Below, piece after piece: positions 1 through 7,649 of a DNA stretch of 14,491 bases. Position numbers and translations under genes: made by a program. Under the pieces are notes generated by a model that saw nothing but the letters and a program-made list of their open reading frames with translations, was not told where the DNA came from and searched no databases. Source of the stretch: Planctomycetota bacterium (lineage in GTDB: Bacteria > Planctomycetota > Phycisphaerae > Sedimentisphaerales > SM23-30); the NCBI GenBank assembly GCA_029573975.1, contig JAKQBU010000466.1, positions 1 through 14,491 on the forward strand, in the 5' to 3' direction. The stretch's first letter is position 1. Every line of letters begins with the position of its first letter.

Positions 1-314
1 GCATCCACCACCAGCAGCGCCCCCTCGCACGCCGACAGCGCCCGCGACACCTCATAATGAAAATCCACATGTCCCGGCGTATCAATCAAATTCAGCATGT
101 ACTCCCTGCCGTCCACCTTATACTTCATCGTCACCGCCGACGCCTTGATCGTGATCCCCCGCTCCCGCTCCAAATCCATATCGTCCAGCAACTGCTCGTG
201 AAACTCCCGCTCCGTCACCGCCCCCGTCAGTTGCATCACCCGGTCCGCCAGCGTGCTCTTACCGTGGTCGATATGTGCGATAATCGAAAAATTCCGTATA
301 TGTCCAGTTCCCAT
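1..314 (-). CDS. lepA: Elongation factor 4 (LepA) GTPase, N-terminal part
   Basis: This is the first 104 codons of a translational GTPase; the rest lies beyond the window edge. The protein begins [20 protein letters not shown]. It shows the P-loop AHIDHGKST at residues 13-21, the switch I region [11 protein letters not shown] at about 49-59, and the G3 motif DTPGH at 78-82, followed by [10 protein letters not shown]. The [11 protein letters not shown] stretch and the very short N-terminus before [15 protein letters not shown] are typical of LepA/EF4 rather than EF-G or BipA. LepA is a ribosome-associated GTPase implicated in initiation, subunit biogenesis and back-translocation. The start ATG at 314 is preceded by AGGA about five bases upstream. 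Codons end strongly in G (CGG, GCG, CTG), unlike the adjacent AT-rich island. Confidence 0.93.
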   Translation of the reverse strand, partial: MGTGHIRNFSIIAHIDHGKSTLADRVMQLTGAVTEREFHEQLLDDMDLERERGITIKASAVTMKYKVDGREYMLNLIDTPGHVDFHYEVSRALSACEGALLVVD

Positions 315-363
315 ATTTTCCTAATACTCTCTAACCACTATATATAAATATTGAAAACAAGTG

Positions 364-391
364 ATTTTACCCTATTTCCAGACAATTACAA
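364..391 (-). promoter_or_regulatory. Possible lepA promoter
   Basis: On the minus strand TTGTAA (391-386) and TAAAAT (369-364) are separated by 16 bases. They sit 50-77 bases upstream of the lepA start in very AT-rich DNA, where chance matches are common, so this is a weak call. Confidence 0.3.
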
Positions 392-451
392 TATTTACTG
401 AAAAATCATCACAAAATCACTTATCTATTGATTCGATAAAGGTTTATATTT

Positions 452-467
452 ATAATAAATTTATTAT
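452..467. repeat. 16-base perfect palindrome, possible operator
   Basis: ATAATAAATTTATTAT reads the same on both strands. It lies between the lepA promoter candidate and the cassette promoter, where a repressor site could sit. No dedicated controller gene is visible in the cassette, and an all-A/T palindrome can arise by chance in such DNA. Confidence 0.3.
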
Positions 468-540
468 GGACCGGTTCCGATTGACAAAATGATTATAATA
501 TATTGTAACAACGATAGTTAAACTCGCAATAGAAACCATG

Positions 541-569
541 TTGGACAGGATCTTAAATCCATGTATAAT
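541..569 (+). promoter_or_regulatory. Promoter of the restriction-modification cassette
   Basis: TTGGAC (541-546) and a consensus TATAAT (564-569) are spaced 17 bases apart. Read one base over, TGGACA gives a 16-base spacer with a closer -35 match. Transcription would begin near 576, giving a leader of about 60 bases before the endonuclease ATG at 637. The same hexamer pair with 17-base spacing occurs before the gene at 13261 (minus), which supports its use by this organism. Confidence 0.55.
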
Positions 570-636
570 GTCTATCAGAAAAAACTAATAATCGGATAAT
601 TGAATAGGTAATAATCATTTCTTACAAGAGGGTAAA

Positions 637-1224
637 ATGAGCATCCAGGACTTTCCTGAAGATATCATCAAAAAGTATGAACTGCATGAATGGAAACATG
701 CTTGTGCTATTCTCAAAAACGACTTTCCCGATGAATGGAAAGATCTGCTGAATATGCTACGTGCCTTTAGGTTGAAAAAATCCTGGATAACTTCCGGAGG
801 GGGCAACAAATCCATGCTCGCCAAATGGATTGACGATTTTATGGGTAAACGGGGCTGGCAGGAAAAGCAATTTAACACTTCAGTAATTGTCGACGAAAAT
901 CACATGGATTCTCCTACCCATAAAATTGATTGTTATAAAAATAGGGTAGCTATCGAATTAGAGTGGAACAATAAAGATCCTTTTTACGATCGTGACCTTA
1001 ATAATTTCAGACTCCTTTTTGATTTGCGGGCGATAAGCGTTGGAATCATTATTACGCGATGCGATGAACTGCAGAACATTTTCAACGAATTAGGACGTGG
1101 AAGTTCATACGGAAATTCTACAACGCATATGTCCAAATTACTCCCCAGAATCGAAGGTGGAAGCGGCGCTGGTTGTCCTTTAATTGTAATTGGTATGACA
1201 AAAGCTCTCTATGTAGAGGATTAA
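637..1224 (+). CDS. Type II restriction endonuclease, BglII/BstYI family
   Basis: A 195-residue protein that I read as a BglII-family endonuclease, which would cut double-stranded DNA at a GATC-centred site (BglII cuts AGATCT, BstYI cuts RGATCY). The catalytic core is ID at 97-98 followed by RVAIELEWNNKD at 103-114. This gives the D-x8-E-x-E pattern (D98, E107, E109) of the PD-(D/E)XK variant used by this family, where BglII has Gln at the last position. A hydrophobic strand LLFDLRAISVGIIITR follows at about 126-141, as expected for the core fold. Length matches family members (about 200-220). The start is set by GAGGG at 628-632, five bases upstream. The gene is AT-rich and lies four bases before its partner methyltransferase. 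The exact recognition site cannot be read from sequence alone. Confidence 0.8.
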   Translation: MSIQDFPEDIIKKYELHEWKHACAILKNDFPDEWKDLLNMLRAFRLKKSWITSGGGNKSMLAKWIDDFMGKRGWQEKQFNTSVIVDENHMDSPTHKIDCYKNRVAIELEWNNKDPFYDRDLNNFRLLFDLRAISVGIIITRCDELQNIFNELGRGSSYGNSTTHMSKLLPRIEGGSGAGCPLIVIGMTKALYVED

Positions 1225-1228
1225 AAAT

Positions 1229-1876
1229 ATGAATGCGGCTGATGATTTCGCAAAATTCATTCAAAATAAAAAATTCCAAACCATTTTAGCGGATCCGCCC
1301 TGGCAATTCTCCAATCGAACAGGCAAAGTAGCGCCCGAACATCGCAGACTCAGTCGATATACTACCTTATCTCTGCCTGAAATCTGCGAAATCCCAGTCC
1401 ATCTGGCAGCAGAAGACACAGCCCATCTCTACCTATGGGTTCCCAACGCCCTTTTGCCCGAAGGCCTTCAGGTCATGAATGCCTGGGGTTTCCACTATAA
1501 AACAAATATTGTTTGGCATAAAATACGCAAGGATGGAGGCCCGGACGGCAGAGGAGTTGGGTTTTATTTCAGAAACACCACTGAAATTCTCCTTTTCGGA
1601 ATCCGGGGTTCCATGCGAACCCTGGCTCCGGGAAGAAAACAGGTAAATATCATCAAAACCATAAAAAGAGAGCATTCCCGAAAACCGGACGAACAATATC
1701 AAATTATCGAAGATTGCAGCCCGGCACCCTACCTGGAACTTTTTTCCCGAGGAAAAAGAAAAGGCTGGACCGTTTGGGGTAACCAGACCGAAGATTACAT
1801 AATCACCTGGGATACCTATAAACACAATAGTAAAAATGTATCTAAACAATTGGTCCTTAATTTTTCCCCACATTAA
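1229..1876 (+). CDS. MT-A70-type DNA adenine-N6 methyltransferase of the cassette
   Basis: A 215-residue SAM-dependent methyltransferase expected to protect host DNA against the upstream endonuclease. The catalytic DPPW is at residues 22-25, right after the strand FQTILA. Further MT-A70 landmarks are HLYLWVPN at 66-73, NIVWHK at 93-98, GVGFYFRNTTEILLFGIRG at 109-127 and REHSRKPDEQY at 147-157, leading into PYLELFSR and GWTVWGN, the C-terminal SAM-binding part. This family methylates adenine N6. The start ATG lies four bases after the endonuclease stop, with its AGAGGA ribosome site (1215-1220) inside the end of that gene, so the two are probably translationally coupled. Base composition is AT-rich like its partner. 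Other MT-A70 members act on RNA, but the pairing argues for DNA. Confidence 0.85.
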   Translation: MNAADDFAKFIQNKKFQTILADPPWQFSNRTGKVAPEHRRLSRYTTLSLPEICEIPVHLAAEDTAHLYLWVPNALLPEGLQVMNAWGFHYKTNIVWHKIRKDGGPDGRGVGFYFRNTTEILLFGIRGSMRTLAPGRKQVNIIKTIKREHSRKPDEQYQIIEDCSPAPYLELFSRGKRKGWTVWGNQTEDYIITWDTYKHNSKNVSKQLVLNFSPH

Positions 1877-1899
1877 TTATCCCTCAAAATACTATTTCA

Positions 1900-2022
1900 G
1901 AATCTGCTATAAACTATGCCCTGGGTTCGGGAAACTCGATCCCCGATTATGTGCCGGCCGAAGGGTATCTGGCTATGGTTCGGGACGCACAGGAAATCCG
2001 CCGGTTGGAAGCCCGCCGGTAA
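1900..2022 (+). pseudogene. C-terminal remnant of a URO-D (uroporphyrinogen decarboxylase-like) family protein
   Basis: One frame reads 40 codons ending ALGSGNSIPDYVPAEGYLAM followed by a charged tail and a TAA stop. The GNSIPDYVP...YLAM pattern is what I recognise from the C-terminus of URO-D family proteins (relatives of HemE and of corrinoid-linked methyltransferases) that are common in planctomycetes. The codons are GC-rich, unlike the cassette directly upstream. No start codon or N-terminal domain of about 300 residues precedes it; the frame is open only back to 1861, which overlaps the methyltransferase end in another frame. I infer a host gene whose 5' part was lost when the cassette was inserted. 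The family assignment rests on one short motif. Confidence 0.5.
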
Positions 2023-2189
2023 GCCCAGTTTTTGATTAGCCTGCATTCGGACATAGTTATAGGACGATCCGGAATTCAGGGGGCAGATACAGTTTTGTTC
2101 TGGACTCGTTACGGCCAGGCTGGTATCCTGTCCTCCGCAGCAATAATTGGTTCTATCTATTCAGTATCATCTGAGAGGAATGTTTTAAC
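2023..2189. other. Spacer before the GH57-GT5 gene
   Basis: Nothing convincing is encoded here. The frame of the URO-D remnant stays open after its stop, but the translation resembles no family I know. No clear -35/-10 pair was found. GAGAGG at 2173-2178 is the likely ribosome site for the ATG at 2190. Confidence 0.4.
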
Positions 2190-4943
2190 ATGCCGCTGTT
2201 GACATTTTATTTTGAGTTGCACCAGCCCTTTCGTTTAAACCCGGATGTGGATAAGTTTCTGTGGGAGGATCGAAATCGGCAGATTTTTCAAAAGGTGGCG
2301 GAGAAAAATTACATCCCGGCTACCAAAATGTTCACGGCAATCATTAAAGAGAATCCCCAGTTCAAAATTACCCTGAGCATGTCCGGCACCTTTCTGGAAC
2401 AGGCGCAGTTGTACAAGCCGGAGGTGATTTCAGCCCTGCAGGAATTATACGATGCCGGGAAAGAACACAATCAGGTAGAGTATCTGGAAGAGACGTATTA
2501 TCATTCGCTGGTCTCACTCTTTGAAGATGGCCAAAAGCAGGAATTCAAGGACCAGGTATCTCTGCATCGGCAGAAGTTGAAAGAGATCTTCGGGGTCAAA
2601 CCAACCTCGTTTCGCAATACGGAGCTGATGTACAACAATGATATCGCCAATGTGGTCGCGGACATGGGATTCAAAGCGATTCTCTGCGAGCAGCGGTCGG
2701 ACATGTATCTTACCGCGGGGGGCAAGGCGGTTTCGCCCAACGCCGTGTTCCGCGCCAAAGGGCGGCGGTCCTCCCCGCGTGAGCTCCTGGTGATCCCGCG
2801 GAACCGGCAGCTAAGCGATGATGTCGCGTTTCGGTTCCGGTCGGGACAGTTGAGTCCGGAGCAATATGCCCAGTACATCGCCAAAGTGGACGGCGAAATG
2901 GTGATGCTGGGATACGATTACGAGCATATCGGAGAGCATTTATGGCAGGAGACGGGCATCTTTGAATTCTGGCGTTCCCTGGCCCAGGCATTGACCCGGT
3001 ATCCGAATGTCGTGCCGGCCAATCCGACGGAGATCGCGGAACGGTTTAAGGATGCCGATTGCCCCGTGGCGGACATCCATCCTTTGTCCACCTCTTCCTG
3101 GGCGGATATCGAGCGGAACACGCAGGGCTGGCTGGGTAGCCCGACGCAATACACCCTGTTTCGCGATTTGGAATCGATGGAGCTGGATGCCCAGAAGGCC
3201 GGAGGTGCCTGGCTGACGAAGTGGCGGCATCTGACCACCTCCGATCATCTGTACTATCTGCACGAGGGCAAAGGGGCCGATCATACGGTGCATGATTATT
3301 TCAATCCCTATGGGGCGATCGCGACGGCAACCTATATCCTGACGCGGAATATCGATCAGCTTAAAATGTCGATCCATACCTTTAATATCCGCAAAACGAC
3401 CGAGCAGACCCCGGTGATTATCATCACCCCGGAGACGGGCCGGCTGCCGACCAAAGGGCTGGGTATTCTGGCAAAATATGTTTCCGGTAAAAGCGGCGGG
3501 CTGGGAGAGGTGATTTCCGCCCTGTGCAAAGGGCTTTCCGAGCGAAAAATTCCCACCCACCTGATTACCCTGAATCTCAAGCGGCGGTTCCGGGAAGAAG
3601 CCCATATGAGTGATACCGAATGGATTCAGAGCCGGCACAAGCTGAATCCGGAAAATATCCATCTGGTCAGTTCCGCGGAATTTGAGGATTTTCGCAGCGT
3701 GTACGAAGGCAATCCGGTACAGACCGCCTCGGAATTCCAGCGGCAGATCATCAATGTGTATCTCAAAGAAATCCGCAGCCGGTACGCGGGCCGGACGATT
3801 GTGCACACGCACGACTGGATGGCCGGCGGGGCCTTGTCCGCCTATACGAAAATGCGGGAGATCCCCCTCCTGCATACCATCCACAATACGCACACCGCCT
3901 ATATTCCGCTGGACATGCTGCATGGAATTAATCTGACGAAAATGTGGAACTATCTCTATGCCTGCTGGGAGATGGGTACGGAGAGCGTCGATTCCCAGGC
4001 TACCGCCATCAAAAACGCCACGTTGATCAGCTATGTTGGCCGGAAGTTTCTCAGCGAAGTGGTCGATGACAATTTTATGGATCGGCCGATCATTCCCTGG
4101 GGTGTCCGGCAGGAAACCAAAGCCAAGTACCACAACAACGCCGCCCTGGTCATTCCTAACGGAATTTCACCGGACATGTATCCGGAGAATCAGCCGGAAA
4201 ATCCGCAATGGGATCAGCCGGGCCTGGCAAAGAAATTCGGCCCTGATGATTTTACGATCGAAGCCAAAAAAGCCAATCTCATCAAGTTCCAGAAGCAGAT
4301 GGGCCTGACCGTCGATCCGGACGCCATTTTATTATACTGGCCCTCGCGGCTGGATCCCGTCCAGAAAGGCGTGGAACTACTGGAAGATATCGCCCTGAAA
4401 TATGTAATTGAAAACCCCGACGTCCAGATCGCCATCGTCGGCGATCCGATCGCGGGCGACTGGACCCACGCGGATATCCTGGGCAAAATCGCCTGCGCCT
4501 CCGGCGGAAAAATCGCGTACCACTCCTTCGATGAAAAATTGTCCATGCTGGGCTATGCCGCCGCCAGCGACGTATTCGGGGCGTCCCTGTATGAGCCGTT
4601 CGGACAGATCGATGTGGTCGGCAATCTCTACGGAGCCACCGCCACCAATCGGGACACCGGCGGATACAACGATAAGATTACCCTGTTAAGCCTGAAGGTC
4701 TGGGGCGCCCCCCAGGACCTGGGCAACGGCATTCTCTTCAGGAATTACGATTCCGGCGGGCTTTGGTGGGGATTGCATCAGACGGTCCGGAATCACCGTT
4801 ATTTCCGCAAAAATCCCGGCGAATGGGAGAAACAGGCCCGCCGCATCATGAAGGAGGCCCGCAAAAACTGGAGCCTGGAAAATATGGTCGCCGGCTACAT
4901 CACCGCCTACGAAAAACTGAACCGCGGCCATCCGCTGGCCTGA
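2190..4943 (+). CDS. Fusion of a GH57 alpha-amylase-type hydrolase and a GT5 glycogen/starch synthase-type glycosyltransferase
   Basis: A 917-residue cytoplasmic protein with two enzyme domains and no signal peptide. Residues 1-400 are GH57: HQPF at 11-14, the FRNTELMYN block with likely nucleophile E145, and GYDYEHIGEHLW at 241-252 with likely acid/base D243. Residues 405-917 are a GT5-type transferase: the donor-binding KSGGLGE at 434-440 (K434 equals the family K-x-GG-L-G lysine), HTHDWMAGG at 539-547, IPNGI at 655-659, SRLDPVQKG at 719-727 (R720, K726) and YEPFGQ at 801-806 (E802). GH57 enzymes cleave or rearrange alpha-glucans and GT5 enzymes extend them from ADP-glucose, so glycogen building with trimming or branching is the likely role. 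The gene stands alone on its strand. Donor and exact GH57 activity cannot be told from sequence. Confidence 0.88.
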   Translation: MPLLTFYFELHQPFRLNPDVDKFLWEDRNRQIFQKVAEKNYIPATKMFTAIIKENPQFKITLSMSGTFLEQAQLYKPEVISALQELYDAGKEHNQVEYLEETYYHSLVSLFEDGQKQEFKDQVSLHRQKLKEIFGVKPTSFRNTELMYNNDIANVVADMGFKAILCEQRSDMYLTAGGKAVSPNAVFRAKGRRSSPRELLVIPRNRQLSDDVAFRFRSGQLSPEQYAQYIAKVDGEMVMLGYDYEHIGEHLWQETGIFEFWRSLAQALTRYPNVVPANPTEIAERFKDADCPVADIHPLSTSSWADIERNTQGWLGSPTQYTLFRDLESMELDAQKAGGAWLTKWRHLTTSDHLYYLHEGKGADHTVHDYFNPYGAIATATYILTRNIDQLKMSIHTFNIRKTTEQTPVIIITPETGRLPTKGLGILAKYVSGKSGGLGEVISALCKGLSERKIPTHLITLNLKRRFREEAHMSDTEWIQSRHKLNPENIHLVSSAEFEDFRSVYEGNPVQTASEFQRQIINVYLKEIRSRYAGRTIVHTHDWMAGGALSAYTKMREIPLLHTIHNTHTAYIPLDMLHGINLTKMWNYLYACWEMGTESVDSQATAIKNATLISYVGRKFLSEVVDDNFMDRPIIPWGVRQETKAKYHNNAALVIPNGISPDMYPENQPENPQWDQPGLAKKFGPDDFTIEAKKANLIKFQKQMGLTVDPDAILLYWPSRLDPVQKGVELLEDIALKYVIENPDVQIAIVGDPIAGDWTHADILGKIACASGGKIAYHSFDEKLSMLGYAAASDVFGASLYEPFGQIDVVGNLYGATATNRDTGGYNDKITLLSLKVWGAPQDLGNGILFRNYDSGGLWWGLHQTVRNHRYFRKNPGEWEKQARRIMKEARKNWSLENMVAGYITAYEKLNRGHPLA

Positions 4944-5026
4944 GACACAAAGGTCCATTCTTACGCTATCGCTTTCGGTTTCCGTTTGATCCTGTCTGCA
5001 CGGCCCTGTTTTTCATCTGGCTGCGC
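4944..5026. other. Convergent spacer
   Basis: These 83 bases separate the ends of the convergent GH57-GT5 and alpha-galactosidase genes. I see no strong terminator hairpin. Confidence 0.4.
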
Positions 5027-7084
5027 TCACGGATTCAGGCTTACCGCATGATACCGGATCACAGCAGCGCCCGGCTGTTCCGGGATCTCCACCGGCAGGC
5101 CTTTTTCCCTCAGTTCCTTGCCGGTCAGGCGGAGGGTCTGGCCGGTATCCACATTGGTCAGTTCATAGGCAGTTTCCGGCAGCAGGCCGTGTAATTCTAA
5201 ATCGATGCCGTAGAATGAATTCCGGGGCCGCCGGAAGGCCTGGATAAAACCACGCCCCTCTTCCGGCCGGTCAAACTGCCAGGCCAGCCAGGCATCCTCA
5301 CCGGTGGCATACGGCGTCAGCGGATAATAATCCCCCCGGTAATCCGGCGCAAATTCCCGCCACTGGCCCAGCAGGGTCCGCATCAGTTCATAATCCAGAT
5401 TCTTATTGCGGGCATCGCAATTCAAAACAATCGAAGGGTAGGTATTGCTGCGAAAATGATACCGGTCCAGCGCCAGAGCACCGGAACCAAAATAGGGAAC
5501 CCAGAAAAACAGGCCATAGCTGTGACACTGCATCCCGATCGGTTCATAGGCATAATCGCTGCGCCACAGCGGCACCGAACGCTCCAGGGTTTCCAGATCG
5601 ATCCGCCGGCCGCCAGAGGCACAGGTATCAATCAGCAGGTCCGGCTTGAGGGCCAGCAGGTCGTCCCAGAATTGCAGATACCCCTCGATATACCGGATTT
5701 CCGTGATACCCTGGCGATCCCCGGCATCGTTGGCCCGCCAGAACAGCAGCGGCTCGATATTGAAATCCTGCCGATAGAGGTCAATGCCCTGCTCTTTGAT
5801 AAGTTTTGCATAATGATCGAAGACCCACTTGCGAGCCTCTTCCCTGCCCAGGTCCAGCAGATACCGGCCCTCCAGTCTCTGCCCCTGATTAATCGTTTGT
5901 TCGATGCCGGGCACTTTCGGCGGCTGGAGCAGCCATTGGGGATGATTCTCATACAGCCAGGAACCGGTCCAGATGTGTTCCGGCTCAAACCAGACGATGG
6001 TTTTGACACCTTTGGCGCGGGCATGGTCGCTGATCGGCCGCAGGCCGCGGGGGAAACGGGCCGGGTCCGGCTCCCACTGATCCACCACCAACCCTCCCCA
6101 CTTCGGCTCAATGAGATACCAGCCGGCATCCATCCACCAGTAGTCTAATTTGACGCCTTCTTCCAGATACCGGTCGATGAACAGGATTTGCGTCGCTTCG
6201 GTGGCCTGGGTCATCTCCCCGTAATATTGCGAGCTGGCCGCCTCCAGCAGCGACGGCAGGGGCTGGCCAGCCAGCCGCGGCTGATTGTGCTCAATCATCC
6301 AGCGGCGCCAAAGGTTTTGCCCCCGCAGCCAATCGCCGTCATAAAACAGTAATACGATTTTGGGGCTGCGTACCTGCTCTCCCGGCAGCAGCTTGAAATG
6401 GGTCAGTTCCTGTCCGGCCCGCAGATGCGTCCCCTTCTGCGGCTCCGCCTGCATTTGCATCTTCCACTGGCCCGGCCAGCCGGCCACCGCGATCAGGCCG
6501 CCCTCAGAAGAGGAAAGATTGAAATAGGGAAAATTCTGATCGGTCGGCCGCCCGCCATAAGGAGTAAAAACCACTGGCTGATCCGACGGCACTTCCATAC
6601 TCAGCGGGCGGTAGGACTCGACACCGCGCCCATCCCCATAGCTGTAATGCAGCGTATGCTTTTCTTCCTTGCCGACGGCCCAGCAAAAATCCAGCGGCAG
6701 AATATCCTGTAAAATCGGGGTTTCCGACGGAGAGGTATTCTGGAAATACAGGGTCCATTCCACCACGGGAAAATCCCGCCAACTCACGATTTCACATCGC
6801 ACGGCCAGCCCCGTTTGGCCGTCCAGGGCTTTCCAGACCCGACGGCTGTGATTTTCCTCCTGTTCCTCCCTGGACCTGGATATCTTCCACGAACCAACCA
6901 AATCCCGCGAAGCCGCTTTATCATACACAAACGAAAAAGGCAGCGAATCTGCCGTTTCCGTCATCTGCCCAGCCAGCCAGGCATCCCTGCGCTGCATTTC
7001 CTGGGGACTCGGCACCACCGCCAGAACACCGCTGCTTACAAAACACAGATAACCGAAAAGGAAAAGGGAATTTTTACACTTCAC
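5027..7084 (-). CDS. Secreted alpha-galactosidase-type glycoside hydrolase, family GH36
   Basis: A 685-residue melibiase-like enzyme expected to release alpha-linked galactose from oligosaccharides or galactomannan. It has an N-terminal signal peptide (basic MKCKN, hydrophobic stretch, likely cut near residue 22). A beta-rich domain spans about 25-280 and a TIM barrel about 285-600. Clan GH-D landmarks are LDYWWMDAGWY at 313-323, WFEPEH at 365-370, LYRQDFN at 436-442 with likely nucleophile D440, CASGGRRIDLETL at 488-500 and WRSD at 507-510 with likely acid/base D510. The start is GTG at 7084, preceded by AAAGGAG nine bases upstream; the nearby ATG at 7104 runs into a stop after nine codons. 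It is the last gene of a likely three-gene operon with the thioesterase and acetyl esterase. Substrate could also be another alpha-linked sugar. Confidence 0.88.
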   Translation of the reverse strand: MKCKNSLFLFGYLCFVSSGVLAVVPSPQEMQRRDAWLAGQMTETADSLPFSFVYDKAASRDLVGSWKISRSREEQEENHSRRVWKALDGQTGLAVRCEIVSWRDFPVVEWTLYFQNTSPSETPILQDILPLDFCWAVGKEEKHTLHYSYGDGRGVESYRPLSMEVPSDQPVVFTPYGGRPTDQNFPYFNLSSSEGGLIAVAGWPGQWKMQMQAEPQKGTHLRAGQELTHFKLLPGEQVRSPKIVLLFYDGDWLRGQNLWRRWMIEHNQPRLAGQPLPSLLEAASSQYYGEMTQATEATQILFIDRYLEEGVKLDYWWMDAGWYLIEPKWGGLVVDQWEPDPARFPRGLRPISDHARAKGVKTIVWFEPEHIWTGSWLYENHPQWLLQPPKVPGIEQTINQGQRLEGRYLLDLGREEARKWVFDHYAKLIKEQGIDLYRQDFNIEPLLFWRANDAGDRQGITEIRYIEGYLQFWDDLLALKPDLLIDTCASGGRRIDLETLERSVPLWRSDYAYEPIGMQCHSYGLFFWVPYFGSGALALDRYHFRSNTYPSIVLNCDARNKNLDYELMRTLLGQWREFAPDYRGDYYPLTPYATGEDAWLAWQFDRPEEGRGFIQAFRRPRNSFYGIDLELHGLLPETAYELTNVDTGQTLRLTGKELREKGLPVEIPEQPGAAVIRYHAVSLNP

Positions 7085-7145
7085 AGCCGGTATCTCCTTT
7101 CATCCAAACATAGACTCATTATAACAATCTGAAGCGAGAGTGGTT

Positions 7146-7640
7146 TTATTTACATTTCGCCAGCAGTTCCTTGCGAGCCTGGACGCGGAGCCTGGCATTT
7201 TCGTAACGCTTGATCTCTTCTTCGGTTTCCGGGATGAGAGGCGGCACCGGAGTCGGCTTATTCTCCCGATCCAGGGCCACAAATGTCAGATATGCAGTGG
7301 TTGCCTCGATCTGCTGTCCGGTACATGGATTTTCTCGAATCACCTTGACTCCCACCTCCATGGAAGTCCGGCCGGCATAATTTACGGAGGCCTTCAGGAC
7401 CACATGATCCCCGATATAGACAGGTTCCACAAAATTCAGCGAATCAATCCGGGCCGTAACAACGCCCGTCCTGCAATGGCGCTGCGCCGCCATACCGGCA
7501 ACCATATCGATCCAGGCCGCGATCACCCCGCCAAAAACTGTACCGGAGGGATTCGCCTGGTCAGGCATGACCAGATACCGGGTTTCCACCGCACTATCTC
7601 TGGGTGTTTTGCCTTTTGCCTCTGTCATGAATAATTCCAT
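7146..7640 (-). CDS. Acyl-CoA thioesterase, hotdog fold (YciA/BACH type)
   Basis: A 164-residue cytosolic protein expected to hydrolyse acyl-CoA to free acid and CoA. The hotdog signature is ANPSGTVFGGVIAAWID at residues 29-45: N30, G33, G37-G38 and D45 are the conserved positions at the N-cap of the long central helix. RIDSLNFVEPVYIGD at 64-78 is the typical strand-turn after it. The tail after residue 125 is charged and helical. Its start is uncertain. GGAGG lies only three bases before the ATG at 7640, and an in-frame ATG at 7628 would have a 15-base gap. It begins 9 bases after the esterase gene stop and ends 61 bases before the galactosidase start, so it is probably co-transcribed with two secreted carbohydrate enzymes, an unexpected neighbourhood. 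Confidence 0.88.
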   Translation of the reverse strand: MELFMTEAKGKTPRDSAVETRYLVMPDQANPSGTVFGGVIAAWIDMVAGMAAQRHCRTGVVTARIDSLNFVEPVYIGDHVVLKASVNYAGRTSMEVGVKVIRENPCTGQQIEATTAYLTFVALDRENKPTPVPPLIPETEEEIKRYENARLRVQARKELLAKCK

Positions 7641-7649
7641 CCACCTCCA

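Larger units (their letters stand above)
315..636. other. AT-rich intergenic region between lepA and the restriction-modification cassette
   Basis: No gene is visible in these 322 bases. The stretch is much richer in A and T than lepA. It holds the divergent promoter candidates for lepA and the endonuclease and a perfect 16-base palindrome at 452-467. It is probably the left part of an acquired segment. Confidence 0.6.

Noticed and set aside
1836..2039. Plus-strand frame of 67 codons after the methyltransferase
   Set aside because: It overlaps the methyltransferase end, has no ribosome site and lacks a recognisable pattern. The neighbouring frame ending at 2022 reads as a far more natural protein tail.
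2940..4133. Long minus-strand open frame of 397 codons inside the GH57-GT5 gene
   Set aside because: It lies fully antisense to a gene with clear catalytic motifs. Its translation is rich in Gly, Arg, His and Pro with no recognisable motif, as expected of a shadow frame.
4944..5026. Bidirectional terminator between the convergent GH57-GT5 and GH36 genes
   Set aside because: Expected by position, but I found no stem followed by a T-run on either strand.
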